DNA of 64,000 nt, from contig NC_133401.1 of NCBI RefSeq assembly GCF_047511655.1, positions 43,295,570 through 43,359,569 of the forward strand, written 5' to 3'. Of the stretch, positions 33,916 to 45,572 are shown one piece after another. Origin of the DNA: Castor canadensis. Taxonomy: Eukaryota; Chordata; Mammalia; Rodentia; Castoridae. The translations under genes and the position numbers were made by a program. The first letter of the stretch is position 1. Every line of letters begins with the position of its first letter. The notes below the pieces were generated by a model. It was given only the letters and a program-made list of their open reading frames with translations, ran no database searches and was not told the DNA's origin.

Positions 33916-35024
33916 CTTCATTCGACATGAGTTGCATCTATTTATATAGACATCAGTACAGGGTTTCTAGCATACACACTCAACAAACACAATGACTAAG
34001 TGGTCTCCTATCTTCTACTATGGTGCATGGTTCCTTCTACTCTTTCCCCCCAGAGTGAACACTATCAGGTGCTGGACATGTTTTCTGGGTGCCATCACTC
34101 AACCAGACCTGTCCTTCTTAGGATATCTGACGCACTCATTGGAGGTGAGGACTGAAAAGCAAGCCCATACAATCTTTAACTTATTATTTATAGCCAGTAA
34201 TTACCTATTTTTGCATGTGGAGACATTTCATATAAAAAATTAAAGGGTTCTATGAACATTCTGTATATTTGATTTCCATAGTTGGAGCTCTAGGGGTATT
34301 TTTGAGAATATTTTTTGTAAAAGAGACAAATGATAACTGTTTATACTTGACTGGTAACCATAGAGATGAAATTCCACCAGATCAAAGTATGAAGGTAATT
34401 AACTCCCTGCAAATTACAGTCATTGAACAAAGACACATGACTTCACTCATGAGCTAAGCAGCCAAGGAAAAAAAATCTCTGGGGGAAAGAAAAGGATTAG
34501 CAAAAGGCCTAGCAGCAAAACCATGTCCCCAGCCCTATCTTCAGGGAGGGTCTTTGAGGGAACTTGAATTTGCCTAAGGGTTTAGCCTTGGCAGCTCTTT
34601 AGCTAAATGTGCCTTGACTCCCTTCTCCTCACTTCCACCATCTGAACGGTCTCTTTCCTGACCCAATGGATCAGACCTCATGGACATGGGCACTGAAATG
34701 ACCAGACATGCCCAGTTGTTCGTGGAACCCATGAGAGAGCTGCCATCAACCCTTTCTTGACCATAATCTCCATTCACCACCATTTTTAAAAACAGACAAA
34801 GGGGATTTTCTCATCCTGTGTAAACTGCTAAGCAACCAGAACCTCATGCCCCACTTTTCACTAGATTGAGCCTTCCTGAGTGTCCCTCTTCCATATCTAT
34901 CACACTATCATTTTGGCAGTGTGACAATCCCAGCAGCATCTTCTTTCTCTCTGTTCCAGTGCCTCCATTTGTCCCTGGATTCACTGAGAGATTTCAGCCT
35001 CCAAATGCCTATGTGATAGTCTTT
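33916..35024. other. Single-copy non-coding sequence
   Basis: 1.1 kb; nothing recognised. Confidence 0.4.
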
Positions 35025-35222
35025 GATGCAGTGTGATGTAGTGTAGTGGTTGAGGTGCAGTGGGCTGAAATCCATCCCTGCCATTTGCTAGCTCTGTAAC
35101 ATTGGGTTACTTAGAATTTCTATGACTAGTTCATGTTTGAAAAAAAAGAGCTAATAGCAGCAGATCTTCTGTGAGGAGATAATGCATATAAAACCCCAAG
35201 CACATTGCCTAGCACACTGGGA
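35025..35222 (+). repeat. MIR SINE, sense
   Basis: 'tagtgtagtggttgaggtgc', 'ccatttgctagctctgtaac', 'ccaagcacattgcctagcac' in MIR order. Confidence 0.8.
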
Positions 35223-35229
35223 CAAGGCT

Positions 35230-35312
35230 GCCATTAATCCCAGTTTGCCACTGGGGAAACTGGAGCATACAGAGGAAAAGTGACTTGCCCAAGGTCATAC
35301 TTAATTTTATAA
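35230..35312 (-). repeat. MIR SINE fragment, antisense
   Basis: 'ccactggggaaactggagc', 'gtgacttgcccaaggtcat' is the reverse complement of the MIR core, next to a sense MIR. Confidence 0.75.
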
Positions 35313-35414
35313 AGTTGTTTGAGGATTTAAGGAGTTATTGTATTAAGTAACTTGGTTTTTGACAGGAGCAGATAGGGCTCCAGGTAGTCAGGAGGTGGAG
35401 AAATAGGTATTTTT

Positions 35415-35619
35415 TTTTTTTTTTTCATTTTTCTTTTATTATTCATATGTGCATACAAGGCTTGGTTCATTTCTCCCCCCTGCCCCCACCCCCTCCCTTA
35501 CTACCCACTCCACCCCCTCCCGCTCCCCCCCTCAATACCCAGCAGAAACTATTTTGCCCTTATCTCTAATTTTGTTGTAGAGAGAGTATAAGCAATAATA
35601 GGAAGGAACAAGGGGTTTT
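35415..35619 (-). mobile_element. L1 LINE, severely 5'-truncated, antisense, with long target-site duplication
   Basis: About 205 bp, matching the 3' end of the L1 at 32948: 'attattcatatgtgcatac', the C-rich tract, 'aactattttgcccttatc', 'agtataagcaataataggaa'. It is bounded by gtggagaaataggtatttt at 35395-35413 and 35620-35638. The perfect 19-base duplication and long T run indicate a recent insertion. Confidence 0.92.
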
Positions 35620-35671
35620 GTGGAGAAATAGGTATTTTTGTTTTTTGATGAGTGAGAAAGACCTGAATATG

Positions 35672-35868
35672 CTCCCTCCCTCCCTCCCTCCCTCCCTCCC
35701 TTCCTTCCTTCTTTCCTTCTTTCCTTCCTCCCTCCCTCCCTCCCTCCCTTCCTCCCTCCCTTCCTTCTTTCCTTCCTCCCTCCCTCCCTCCCTCCCTCCC
35801 TCCCTTCCTCCCTCCCTCCCTCCCTCCCTTCCTCCCTCCCTCCCTCCCTCCCTTCCTTTCTTCTTTCC
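35672..35868. repeat. (CCCT)n/(CCTT)n polypyrimidine tract
   Basis: Almost 200 bases of pure C and T on the plus strand, in CCCT, CCTT and CTTT units. Apparent Ser/Pro/Leu or Gly/Arg/Glu frames through it are artefacts. Confidence 0.97.
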
Positions 35869-35869
35869 C

Positions 35870-36685
35870 TTGTTTATTTCATCCAGCACATGTTTCTGGG
35901 TACTACCTTTGGCCTGGCCCTGTGCAGGGAACTAGAATTCATAGGCACACCCTCAGGCCTGGCTCCAGAACTCCCAGACTTGCTCAGGATGGGGCAGTGT
36001 CTCTGGGAAACTTGTGGAACTTAAGAAACTTTGGGGAAGTCTGTACATGGCAATGACCTTGGGAAGAGAAGTCTATTCCTGTCTGTCTATGCCATGACAT
36101 ATCTGAGGGAAAAAATCCATTTGTATTTCTACCTACTCCTCTCTCCCTTGGCCAAGCCCCTCAGGGCTCAATATATCACTCATCACTGTGCTGTGTTTGA
36201 GTTGTCAAGGAGACCTCTGTTGGCCTCATTACAGTTTCTCATGCTGGGAACTGTGTGTCTGGGTGTGGCTTTTGATTGATTAAAAGTAGGTTAAAGAAAT
36301 AAGGTAGATGAGGCACTTTCCAGGACCTTCATGTCTCTGTGGCTGAGTTGGTGGTAGCTAGGACATTCCACATGGAATACCTTGGGGGCACAGATGAGTG
36401 ATGGCTCTTCCTGCTCCAGGTACCAGAGCCCATCCGTGTACTCTGATGAGTACTGCTGGATCCCTGGGCTATGGGTCTGTGCATTGAGGATCCACAGGTC
36501 AGGGGCAGTGGTGCTGGAGTCCTCTGAGGGAACCTAGATAGGCTCCTCTGTCCTTCACTGCCTAGTGCCTGCACAGAGTCAGTTACCATCTCCAGGCGAG
36601 CCTTTCACTTGCTCCAACCCTTTGTAATTCCCCTCAATGCAATCTTTCTTCCTCTTGCCTGGAACGCTTTTCCCTATGGGTACTG
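35870..36685. other. Single-copy non-coding sequence
   Basis: About 800 bp; nothing recognised. Confidence 0.4.
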
Positions 36686-36689
36686 CAGC

Positions 36690-36790
36690 TATTTTTCACT
36701 ATTGTATCCCCAGCACCAAGCATGGTGCCTGCCACATAGTAGGCACTCATGTACTTGTTGATTGACTGGATGGATGGATGGATGGATGAG
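36690..36790 (+). repeat. L2-like 3' end with (GGAT)n
   Basis: 'atccccagcaccaagcatgg', 'tgcctgccacatagtaggc' then 'ttgattgac' and a (GGAT)n run at 36767-36788, the usual L2 3' tail pattern. Confidence 0.55.
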
Positions 36791-38559
36791 CACATGGACC
36801 TTTCTCTGTCTTGAGAAGTAAAAAATCAACCACAGAAAAAGACATTGGAGAGTACAGTGTTGAACAAACTCTGTAAGGGAAGATGTGATCCTGAGTGATC
36901 ATTTAATGTTTTTGATTTCTTCATTTTACAAAGTACAGTTGACAATGGCTACATCACAGGTTTGCCACGAGCCTTGACTTCGATGTGAATTCCCTTACAC
37001 AGTGCCCACTGCTTAGTAGGACTTAAAGAGGAGCACACAGTAGGCATCATCCATAAACTTCATGTCTTAGTTGTTTGTAAATGGTGTATGCCAAGCCACA
37101 GCCACAGCCAATAAAGTGAGCCCCTGCTACAGTGAGTCAGCTCTGGTGAACACAATAAAATGATTTTCATTTCAGTATTCCTTGCTAATATGGAAGAGTC
37201 AATGAAAACGAACATTTCCCCAACCAATGTGTTCACCAGCCCTTTTTCCCTAAACTAGTAAAGGGAAATCCAGACGTTCCACATCAGATCAGTGGGATTT
37301 TATCTATGGGGTGGACTTCTAGAGACCTGGGAATGGAACCAGCTTCCGGGGATTTTTCTTTCCATCCTGGCCACCATAGGTGGCTCTGTAGACAATGGAT
37401 TGGTTGTCTCTGCTCCCTGGAGCTTTGGCGTCATGAGGCTTGGGTAAATAGAATCCTTGTTTTTTCTTGTGGCAAAGTATTGTTCACTCTTAGCTGGACT
37501 TTGTAGCCCGTGAGGTTTTCTGGGAAAGAGTAGTCCCCCTCAGAAGGCTATATGTCTGTCTGTTGGTCAGTTACATAACTCAATCCCTATGGTGTGTCCA
37601 TTCAGCCCTGGCAGCTGAGAGGCCATTGCTAATGGGAATCAAACAGCTGAGCAGTGTGAGCCTACAGGGACCTGTGTGTAGTCAGTTCCCTTGGTTGGGT
37701 CTCTGCTGACCAAATCAAATAGGACTTAAAAGAGAAAAGAAAGAAGTCATTCCCCCCACCCTCAGCCAACATCTGGCTTGGGTCTAAAATGTTCCTTCAT
37801 GCCTTTTTCAGCCATGGATTCAGGGTGCTTCCAGGTGCCCTCCCCTAAGTCTCTTAGGTATTGCAGATACCAGCTCCTCTAGGACCCTCCACCTGCACCC
37901 GCCAGGCCCACCTGATTGCCCTGGGATTGTTTTCTGAAGCTGCTGTTCAGAGGTTGAGGGTGAATGTCTTCAGGCAGGTGATTAACCTAATTAAGCTTAG
38001 TGCCTCCTCCAATTACCATGCAGGCTTTGAGAAGTCCCATTCCTCCCTTTTAGCCCCAGGGCAGTGTGGAAATCCTGATGTGGAAGTCTGGCCTCCCAAC
38101 AGGTCCCGCCCTGCCTCTGGTCACAGCACTCTGATGGCCCCTTCCTTTGTCTCTGGGGCATCTGCCTACTCAGAGCCTGTGGAGTCTATCTCCTGAAGTT
38201 GACAGACTGGGTGACAGCCAGATTCCTACCAGCTCACTTAGGACCCAAGGATGGGGGTTTGGGGGAAAGAGGGTATTTCAGCCTTAGGGGCAGACGAAGC
38301 TCTCCAGACTTGCTTGCTGAAAGGAGAAGACTGCTCCCTTAGAAATAAGCTGCTAATGGTTCTGGGGAGGCTGGAAAAGGTTCTCACAGCTGGCCCTGCT
38401 TCTGTGACTGTGAGCATGCTCCTCACTTCAGCTGTGAAGCAGGAGGCTGGAAGTGTAGGCAGCCTCCTCCCCAGGCCCACATCAGAGGTGAGGCACAGGG
38501 GGAAAAGCAGAGTAGTTGAACAAGGAGCAAAAATAATGTCCACAGCCACAGTTCACTGA
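36791..38559. other. Single-copy non-coding sequence
   Basis: 1.8 kb; no exon or repeat that I can name. Frames of about 100 codons on both strands at 38238-38559 are mutual shadows with no domain. Confidence 0.4.
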
Positions 38560-38725
38560 GTCCTTGCTAGATGCTAAGTTCTTTGGCTTGAACTATCTCA
38601 CTGAGTCCACACAGTGTGAACCCTGTGTGATGGATTCTGTTATCATGCTTCTTATACAGATGAGGAAACAAAGGTCAAGAAAACAACCCAAAGTTCCAAA
38701 GACAAGCCTGAGTCCATCCCAGTCT
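38560..38725 (-). repeat. MIR SINE, antisense
   Basis: 'gagtccttgctagatgctaag', 'tatacagatgaggaaacaaagg' is the reverse complement of MIR. Confidence 0.7.
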
Positions 38726-39289
38726 GTCTCCAGAATCTGTCCTTACATTCCAGTGAATGAGGCACAGTGCATATCCAACTGACAGAACGACTTAACTATC
38801 AACAAAAACAAAAACAAGCAGACTGTACTTCTCCCCTGTCCTGTTCTGGGTCAGCTTCGGCCATACCCTTGATCTACATCTCTGCCTCTAACCCTCCCAG
38901 ACTGGCAGGTGTAAGTGTCCCATGTTAGCAATGAGAAATGAAACTCCCACCACTCATCCTATAAGCAAAGTCCACCAGTCCTAGGCCATGGAGGCTGGAG
39001 AGCAGGATTAGAACAGCTAGTAACTGGTCATATGGTGGGTGGACTTTCCTGGTGGGTCCCACTCCAATGTTGTAGTCAACAGTTTCAGTGTCTTGGGAAA
39101 AGGAACTTTTTCCTACAATTGATTAAAGAATAAATCAGACAGCTGGAGGGAGCTTGACTGGAAAGGACTTTGAGGTCATTAATGTGACTTTGCTCCAGTC
39201 TCAGGAGACTAAACTGGCGTATGATGGCATCATAAGCAATTAAGTACCCAAGTCCACAGAACTGTCTGTCCAATGTGGTGGTGAAGGAC

Positions 39290-39475
39290 ATGCTTTTGGA
39301 GTCAGGCAGACAGGAGAGGACTCCAGCTCACCGCCTACCTGTGTCCCCTGTACAGCTGGGGAGAATACCAATGCTCACCTTGTAGGCCTGCCATGAGGAG
39401 TTAATGCTTGTGAAACACTTAGAATGGTGTCATGTACGGAATAAGTGCTGCGTGGGTGTTAGTGAGATAAAAACA
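39290..39475 (+). repeat. MIR SINE, sense, diverged
   Basis: 'ttttggagtcaggcagacag', 'agttaatgcttgtgaaacac', 'agaatggtgtcatgtacgg' in MIR order. Confidence 0.65.
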
Positions 39476-40456
39476 TTGAGCGCCACTGAAAAATGCTCTT
39501 AAATAATTTTAGGTGAGAACTGGGGGATGCAAAATTACACCCATTATGCTTCTAATTTTATTTGTATGTATGCACTTATATAAATAAGAATAATGATTAT
39601 CTTCGTGCTTAAAAATTTGGATGGTATTTCTTTATAACATTCTATATTTCCTCTGTTATCTACAATGATCATGAATTACTTTAAAATCACACTTTCACAC
39701 TTAAAAATACAAAACAAAGACTGCTTTTCTAGGCCAGGCTCCAGCCCCATCCCCTGTTACAAGATCAGTTTTAAATGATCTTCTGTCCTCCTCTGAGGTC
39801 AGGAGCTCATGTTTGGAGACACCAAAGGTATTGTGTCTCTGAGTGGAAGGATCTGGTGACAAGGGCTTTGCTCCTGCCTGTTTGACTGCCTTGTCCGTGG
39901 CCATCATTCCCATGGAGAATGGCTGGACATGCTGCCTTTTCCAGGGACTCACCTCTCCCTAGTGACCCCATCCTCTGCAGAAAGGCTTACTCTTACAAAC
40001 AGTGGCTACTCTCAATCAAGCTTACCTTGAATACTAGCTTTCCAGAAACTTGATCGCTTAACATCTTAGTTGTCATTGCCTGAGTATCTTGCTGGGAATT
40101 TGACCATTCTAAAACCCAACTGTGAAAGTGTTAGTGAACTTGAAAATTGCCCCAAGTTCAGCCATTGTGACATCTCTGGCTGGGTGAGATACTTCTGCAG
40201 TGTCGTGGCTCACTGGGAAAATGCCAGTTTTATCACTGTCTCAGTGATGAGTAGAGACATATCTATGTCATTACAGAGAATGCAGGTTTTGGGGAGATGA
40301 ACTTCTGGTTTGGGAATTCAAACTTCTCTTTGAAGTCAGTATTTCATATGTTACAATCTTATTTTCAGATACAAGATTCAATTCAAAACATGTACTGAGT
40401 GCCTAAAATGGGCTCAATTCTCTCTTAAGCAATGCCATTGCAGAGATTGTAGGAAC

Positions 40457-40513
40457 AATCTTAGCCCTAGAGTAAAGAAAAAAAAATCTTAGCCCTAGGG
40501 GAAAGAAAAAAAA
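40457..40513. repeat. 28-bp tandem duplication
   Basis: Two adjacent units of aatcttagccctag followed by a purine run (agtaaagaaaaaa and gggaaagaaaaaa), first at 40457, second at 40485. They differ at few positions. Confidence 0.85.
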
Positions 40514-40909
40514 TCTGGCCTTCTTTTTTTTTTTTTTTGGATTTTCTGGTTCAAAAATCATTAGACCAGATTTACACTGACATGAAACCAAGTCATGCCT
40601 GGGCTGCTTCTGGACAAAGACCCAGGTATTTGTGCTGGCTTTCCTCAATCAGTCTTCTGTTTTCATCCATATAAAATGCCAGTGTTTTCAAACAGGGGGC
40701 TGGAGTTATAGGTCTATCAGGATGAGACAGGAGAATGTGTTAGTTTGGGTTCAATTCAACATGAACGTGCGACCCCAGAAATGATCATTGTTTGCTAGGC
40801 TCTGACTCTGTTTTTCAACTTTTTATGTACAATATTTGAGAAGCATTTATCTGTAGATGAACTCTATATCAGATTTTTAATCTTTTAAATATACAGGTGT
40901 CTCTACTGT

Positions 40910-41100
40910 ACATCTGCAGAGCACCTCAAGGTCACTCAGGGTCCCCATGTGCTCTGTGGTGGGCTCTTCATCCACACCATTGGCCCAAGGGCCAGCACCA
41001 TTGTCAAGTTTGTTTCACATGTAAGAAACCCAGGCTCAAAGAAGTTAAGAGGCTTGGCTGAAATCCCTGTCTAATGAATGGCAGGCCATGAACAAGAACA
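40910..41100 (-). repeat. MIR SINE, antisense, diverged
   Basis: 'cacatgtaagaaacccaggc', 'tcaaagaagttaagaggcttg' resembles the MIR reverse complement. Confidence 0.5.
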
Positions 41101-41571
41101 CAGCTCTTTTGCACCCCCAAACCTCAGGATCCACAATCTTCCCTGGTCTGCAGGGCATGCTCTCTTCCAGGGAAATTGGCTGGGGCCTGTGATTCACAAA
41201 AGACCAACAAGGGAGTTACTTGGAAAAATAGAATCATTACCTTAGGTGCCTTTGTTTTTGTGGATTCTCAACAAACCTTCCTAAAGGTTGTAAAAGAGAA
41301 GTTTTCCAGGCCTGGAGAAGCTGCCTTGAACGTGTATTTGGTTTGCTTTTACAGTTCTGAGAAACAATAAAACGGATAAAATTACCACTATGGCTGGTGA
41401 GAGAGTAAATTAGAATTCCTGTTGACAAACCCATAATTCTCTTGTTTCCCTCCTTTTCACCACATGCCCTGCTGGCCTAGACCCCAGGACCCCAAAGAGT
41501 CCATGGAGTTGGTTTGCCTCCCCCCTCTTTCTCATGCCCTAGACTGCCTTACAAAGATGCTACTTTGGATT

Positions 41572-41655
41572 GGAGCCCTTGAGCAGTAGAACATCTGCTT
41601 TGCAACCATGAAGCCCTGAGTTCAAACCGCAGTCGAACCACAAGCAAAACGGGGG
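41572..41655 (+). mobile_element. tRNA-derived SINE, sense
   Basis: 'gcccttgagcagtagaacat', 'gctttgcaaccatgaagccc', 'tgagttcaaaccgcagtcg', then a mixed A-rich end. The B-box motif is recognisable. Confidence 0.75.
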
Positions 41656-41868
41656 TGGGGAGAAGGTGCTGCTTCTTAGAACCTCAGGTTCCTCTATTCT
41701 TCATATTCACTGGTTTGAGGCAGAACATTCTCTAGCTCCTTTCCTTCCCCTGTTGCTTGCACTGTTGCCCTTGAATTATCAATGTGGAAAACAGTGGACT
41801 TCGAAGGCCAGACTTGACCCTGATCTATCAAGTTCTACATAGGATAATAGATACAGTTGATTCCCAAT

Positions 41869-42224
41869 TGTTATGGTTTGGACCTATATGCCATATACTA
41901 AATGCTTGGTCACCAGCCTGTGGTACTATTGGGAAGCAGTGGAACCTTTAGAAGATGGGGTCTTGTGGGAGGAAGTTAGGTCATTGGTGATGTGTCTTTG
42001 AGGGGTATATTGGATCCCTTTTTCTTTCTTTCCTTTCTGGCTGTCTTGAAGTGAGCAGGATTGCTACACCACAAGTTCCTCACCATGATGTCCTGCCTTG
42101 CCACAAGCCCAAAGCAACAGGGCCAAGCAATCATGGTCTGAAACCATCAGTAAAAATAAACCATTCCTTCTTTTAACTTGACTTCCTCAGGTATTTTGTC
42201 ACAGCAGTGGAAAGACGCCTAACA
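41869..42224 (+). mobile_element. ERVL-MaLR solitary LTR, sense
   Basis: Starts tgttatggtttgga, contains tcttgtgggaggaagttagg and gtaaaaataaaccattcc (polyadenylation signal), and ends gcctaaca. About 356 bp with no internal region attached. It is similar in plan to the LTR at 2619. Confidence 0.85.
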
Positions 42225-42359
42225 ACAAAAGAGACCAACTCATTTCCAAGCATGCATCCACACATACACTGACTCATGTACATTCATTCATCCGTCATTC
42301 ACCTTCTAAGGAATTTGAGCACCTGCTTATGCCAGGTGCTGTGTTAAGAGTGAGGTAGA

Positions 42360-42625
42360 AGCCAGGCACCAGTGTCTCATGCTTGTAATCCTAGTTACTT
42401 GAGAGACTGAGATCCAGAGGATCACAGTTCAAGATCAACCTACGCAAAAAGTTAGTGAGACTCCATTTCAACCAATAGCTGGGCTGGCCTGGGCAAAAAA
42501 GTGAGACCCTATATCCAAAATAACCTAAGCAAAAAGGGCTGAAGGCATGGTACAAGTGGTAGAGTGCCTATCTAGCAAGTATAAGGCCCCAAGTTCAAAC
42601 CCCAGTTACCACCCCCCCCCACACA
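42360..42625 (+). mobile_element. Composite 7SL + tRNA SINE, sense (castorimorph type)
   Basis: 7SL-like half: 'caggcaccagtgtctcatgc', 'ttgtaatcctagttacttg', 'gggcaaaaaagtgagaccct'. tRNA-like half: 'gtacaagtggtagagtgcc', 'ccaagttcaaaccccagtt'. It ends in a C run and A-rich tail. The two-part order supports the beaver-group assignment. Confidence 0.85.
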
Positions 42626-43019
42626 TCCCAAAAAAAGAGTGGGATATAACAGTGATATAAAGACAGTGATTCTTACCTCCTGGAGGAGAGACCCCTAAAC
42701 CACATTCTGGAATGAAACATGCTGTGATCAAAGAAGGATCACCACATTCCACTGGTGATTGCCTTTGGATGGAGTATGCATGCATCTCTGAGTGTATATG
42801 TTTTCCTGCTTCGAGATGGAATAAGTTAAAACCACTAGAAGTTGTGTTAGGTAGAAAGAGAGGGGGCAATTTCTTTGGCCAAGGTTTCTTACTGACTAAT
42901 GATGGCTTAGTTCCTAAGAAGTTCATCTTGGAGCCTTCTAAAGGGGCCTGTATTTACTTAGATAGTTATGTAAATCAACATGACAGTTGAGGAAGGAGGC
43001 AGAATTATTTATTTACTGG

Positions 43020-43205
43020 ACTGACATCAGGAGCTTTGAACTTTGAGTTCTAGTTCCATCTCTGCCACTAACTTCTGTGGGATCTTGGGCAAGTGTCCTT
43101 ATTTTCTGCCTTCATTTTTAAGCAAGATTATGCTTGTTTTCGTAGCTCATGAGAATATTACATGGATACAAAAGTGCTTGGGAATTTTTGCAATATAAAT
43201 AAATG
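43020..43205 (+). repeat. MIR SINE, sense
   Basis: 'gagttctagttccatctctg', 'gggatcttgggcaagtgtcc', 'tgagaatattacatggatac' in MIR order. Confidence 0.7.
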
Positions 43206-44029
43206 GAAGGTAGTGGGATATGTGCAGTTGAGTGTGTCTGGGCAAATGGTCTAAGCTCAGAGATGCATTCAGGGCCATTAGGACCAGCAGACTTATGGTC
43301 TTAGGGTGACATATACTTGATTTGCCTGGTACAGTCCTGATTCATGGTTGAAATCTTGGTGTATTAAGATGACCCCTTCTACTCTTGAAACTGTCTTGGT
43401 TTGGAAGATGCATCACACAGCTGTTATGTTTTAGTTTCACAAAATGGTGTTCAGAGTGGGACTGGCTCATCCATGAGGATTATCGCCCAAGTCTGCATAG
43501 CTTAAGTCAGGTGACTGTTGTCTAAGGTGGTTCTGCAGTTGGCCTGGAATGTCTCCCACTGGGGCGGCTAATCAGCTAGATCTATTTGAGGAGGGGCAGG
43601 ATTCCACAGGGGGCCTTGGCCATGCAGTTACAGGGCGCCAAGGCCTGGAAGGGCTGTCACAGGATGGGACTGCTCCACTTCAGCCAGTGCTGGCTGATGA
43701 AAGCGGGTGGGTGGGGTGGGAAGTGGAGGTGACCCTTCCATCCCTCCAGCAGAAGAGAAGACTGGATTCTCCCTGATGCCCAAGGCCCATGACATCTGTC
43801 AAAAGTAAAGAGGATAGTTTATATTCCAGGAGAGACTACTGCTTCCTGGGATGGCCTGAGACCCATCCTCAGACCTTAATTGGAGGAAGTAGTATTAGGG
43901 GCTTACAGCCCTTTGGGGATTTCATCAAGTGGGGATCCTATCTGAAAACAATGGCTGACACTTTGAAAGCTGAGATTCAACCATCATGACTTATCTTTTC
44001 CTGGAGATGAGAGGGGCATGGGTCTTGTG

Positions 44030-44120
44030 ATTGTCTGAGTTGTTACTTTGGCTTCACCACTGATCCACTATGTGGCCTCGGGCAAGTTGTGCTTCCTCTT
44101 AACCCTTCTTTCCCATCTGT
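44030..44120 (+). repeat. MIR SINE fragment
   Basis: 'ccactatgtggcctcgggc', 'cttctttcccatctgtaaat' matches the MIR core. Confidence 0.7.
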
Positions 44121-44224
44121 AAATTGGAATTCATTCTTACCCCCATTATCTCATACCACCTTAAATATTGCTCACTCAGGAAGGGAGGGAGCTTTGTAGT
44201 CATAATGTTGTTTTACTTACTCCC

Positions 44225-44345
44225 TGAGAATACTCTGCACTCCTGTCATGTAGAAGCAGATGGTGGGTTCCAGGAATACAAGAATGAGGCAACCATGGCT
44301 TTGGCTCCTGGGGAGCTTCTCTTAGTAAGAAGAGACAAATGGTGA
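44225..44345 (-). repeat. L2-like 3' end, antisense
   Basis: 'ttccaggaatacaagaatga', 'gctcctggggagcttctctt' resembles the common L2 reverse-complement pattern (tacaaagatgaa, aaggagctta). Confidence 0.45.
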
Positions 44346-44654
44346 GCCAGTAAATAAATGGGCAAAAAAAAAAAATAGTTGGAAACCATGTTACGTGGTA
44401 TGAAGAAAGAGACAAGGTTCTGAGATAGAGAGGAAAGCCCCTGGGTGAGGGAAGAGGGTGATCAGAGAAGACTCATCTCCAAAGGTGATGTGTTTGCTGA
44501 GTGGTGAGCATGGTACAGACTCGCAAAGCCATGTTCCTGGCAGACGAACACCTAATGAGTCCTGCTACTGTTGTGTGGCTTATAAGCCTTCCTCACAAGT
44601 ATTATGGGAAGGTAGTCTGAGCTCACTCAGTATAAGATTAACTCCATCTCCGAT

Positions 44655-44925
44655 ATAGATAATTAAGTAAAAAAAAAAAAAAAGCAGGTGCAGAACAAAG
44701 TGAGTAAGTTTATCATCTATGTAAAAAGTAGGATGTTTATGTATTTGTATATGCAGATTTCTCTGGAAGGATACACTAGGAACTGATAATTGTACAGAGA
44801 AGGGTATCTGGGAGGCTGGGGTAAAAGATTCACTTGTAACTGCCTATTTATTTTTACTGTTTGATTTTTTTTTTTGCCATGTGCCTATATCACTTTATAA
44901 TGAACAATTCAGCTTTAAAAGTCAG
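44655..44925 (+). mobile_element. Old L1M LINE 3' end
   Basis: 'gcaggtgcagaacaaagtga', 'tgtatttgtatatgcagatt', 'tctctggaaggatacactag' and 'gaactgataattgtacag' follow the remembered L1M 3' UTR. Confidence 0.8.
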
Positions 44926-45160
44926 TTGTAAATGTATACTTAAAGGAAATGTCTGTAGGCCATTTGGTAAGCAAAATGAGAGAGAGGAATATGGAATCTT
45001 CCAGGTGCCAGGAAAACAAGCCCGATCTGGAAGCAAATGTGAGCCCGGGGCCAGCTCCAGCATGGAGATCCCAGGAAGGGAGAGCTCAGTGACCCAGGCA
45101 TCCATCCACACAGGCACAGACATGTTTCCATGGCTTTTCTCCTCATTCACACAACATTCC

Positions 45161-45182
45161 TGACTGACTGACTGACTGACTG
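45161..45182. repeat. (TGAC)n short tandem repeat
   Basis: Five TGAC units plus two bases, without interruption. Confidence 0.95.
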
Positions 45183-45506
45183 TGTTTCCTGGGCCTGGAA
45201 AATCACAGCTCCAACCCTCACACCTGTGCTGATTTTTACTATAATGACTTAAGTGCATGTTTGATTCTCTTATAGGATTATATACACCCAGAGTTCCTAG
45301 CACAGAGCCTCTGCCTCATTTAGTGTCAGTACTTAACAGTGTACTGACTATATATAAAATGAAGCAGGTTCACTTGTCCCTGTTGCCGAATTATCACTTC
45401 CCTTCTATCCTTTCCAGGCTGGTGTGGACATTGATAACAACTCCATTCATCATGTATTAGGATGAAAAGTTCCAAAAAGCTTATAGAAATCCTGTTGAGA
45501 GGCTGA

Positions 45507-45572
45507 GGGTGCAGGTCAGTGGTACAGCGCTTGCCGGCATATATAAGACCACAGCACTGCAAAAAAAAATGT
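45507..45572 (+). mobile_element. tRNA-derived SINE fragment
   Basis: 'gggtgcaggtcagtggtaca', 'gcgcttgccggcatatataa', then an A tail. It is short and diverged, without the standard B-box context. Confidence 0.55.

Noticed and set aside
35566-35935. Gly/Arg/Glu and Ser/Leu/Pro repeat proteins on opposite strands
   Set aside because: They are frame readings of the CCCT/CCTT tract and the L1 3' end.
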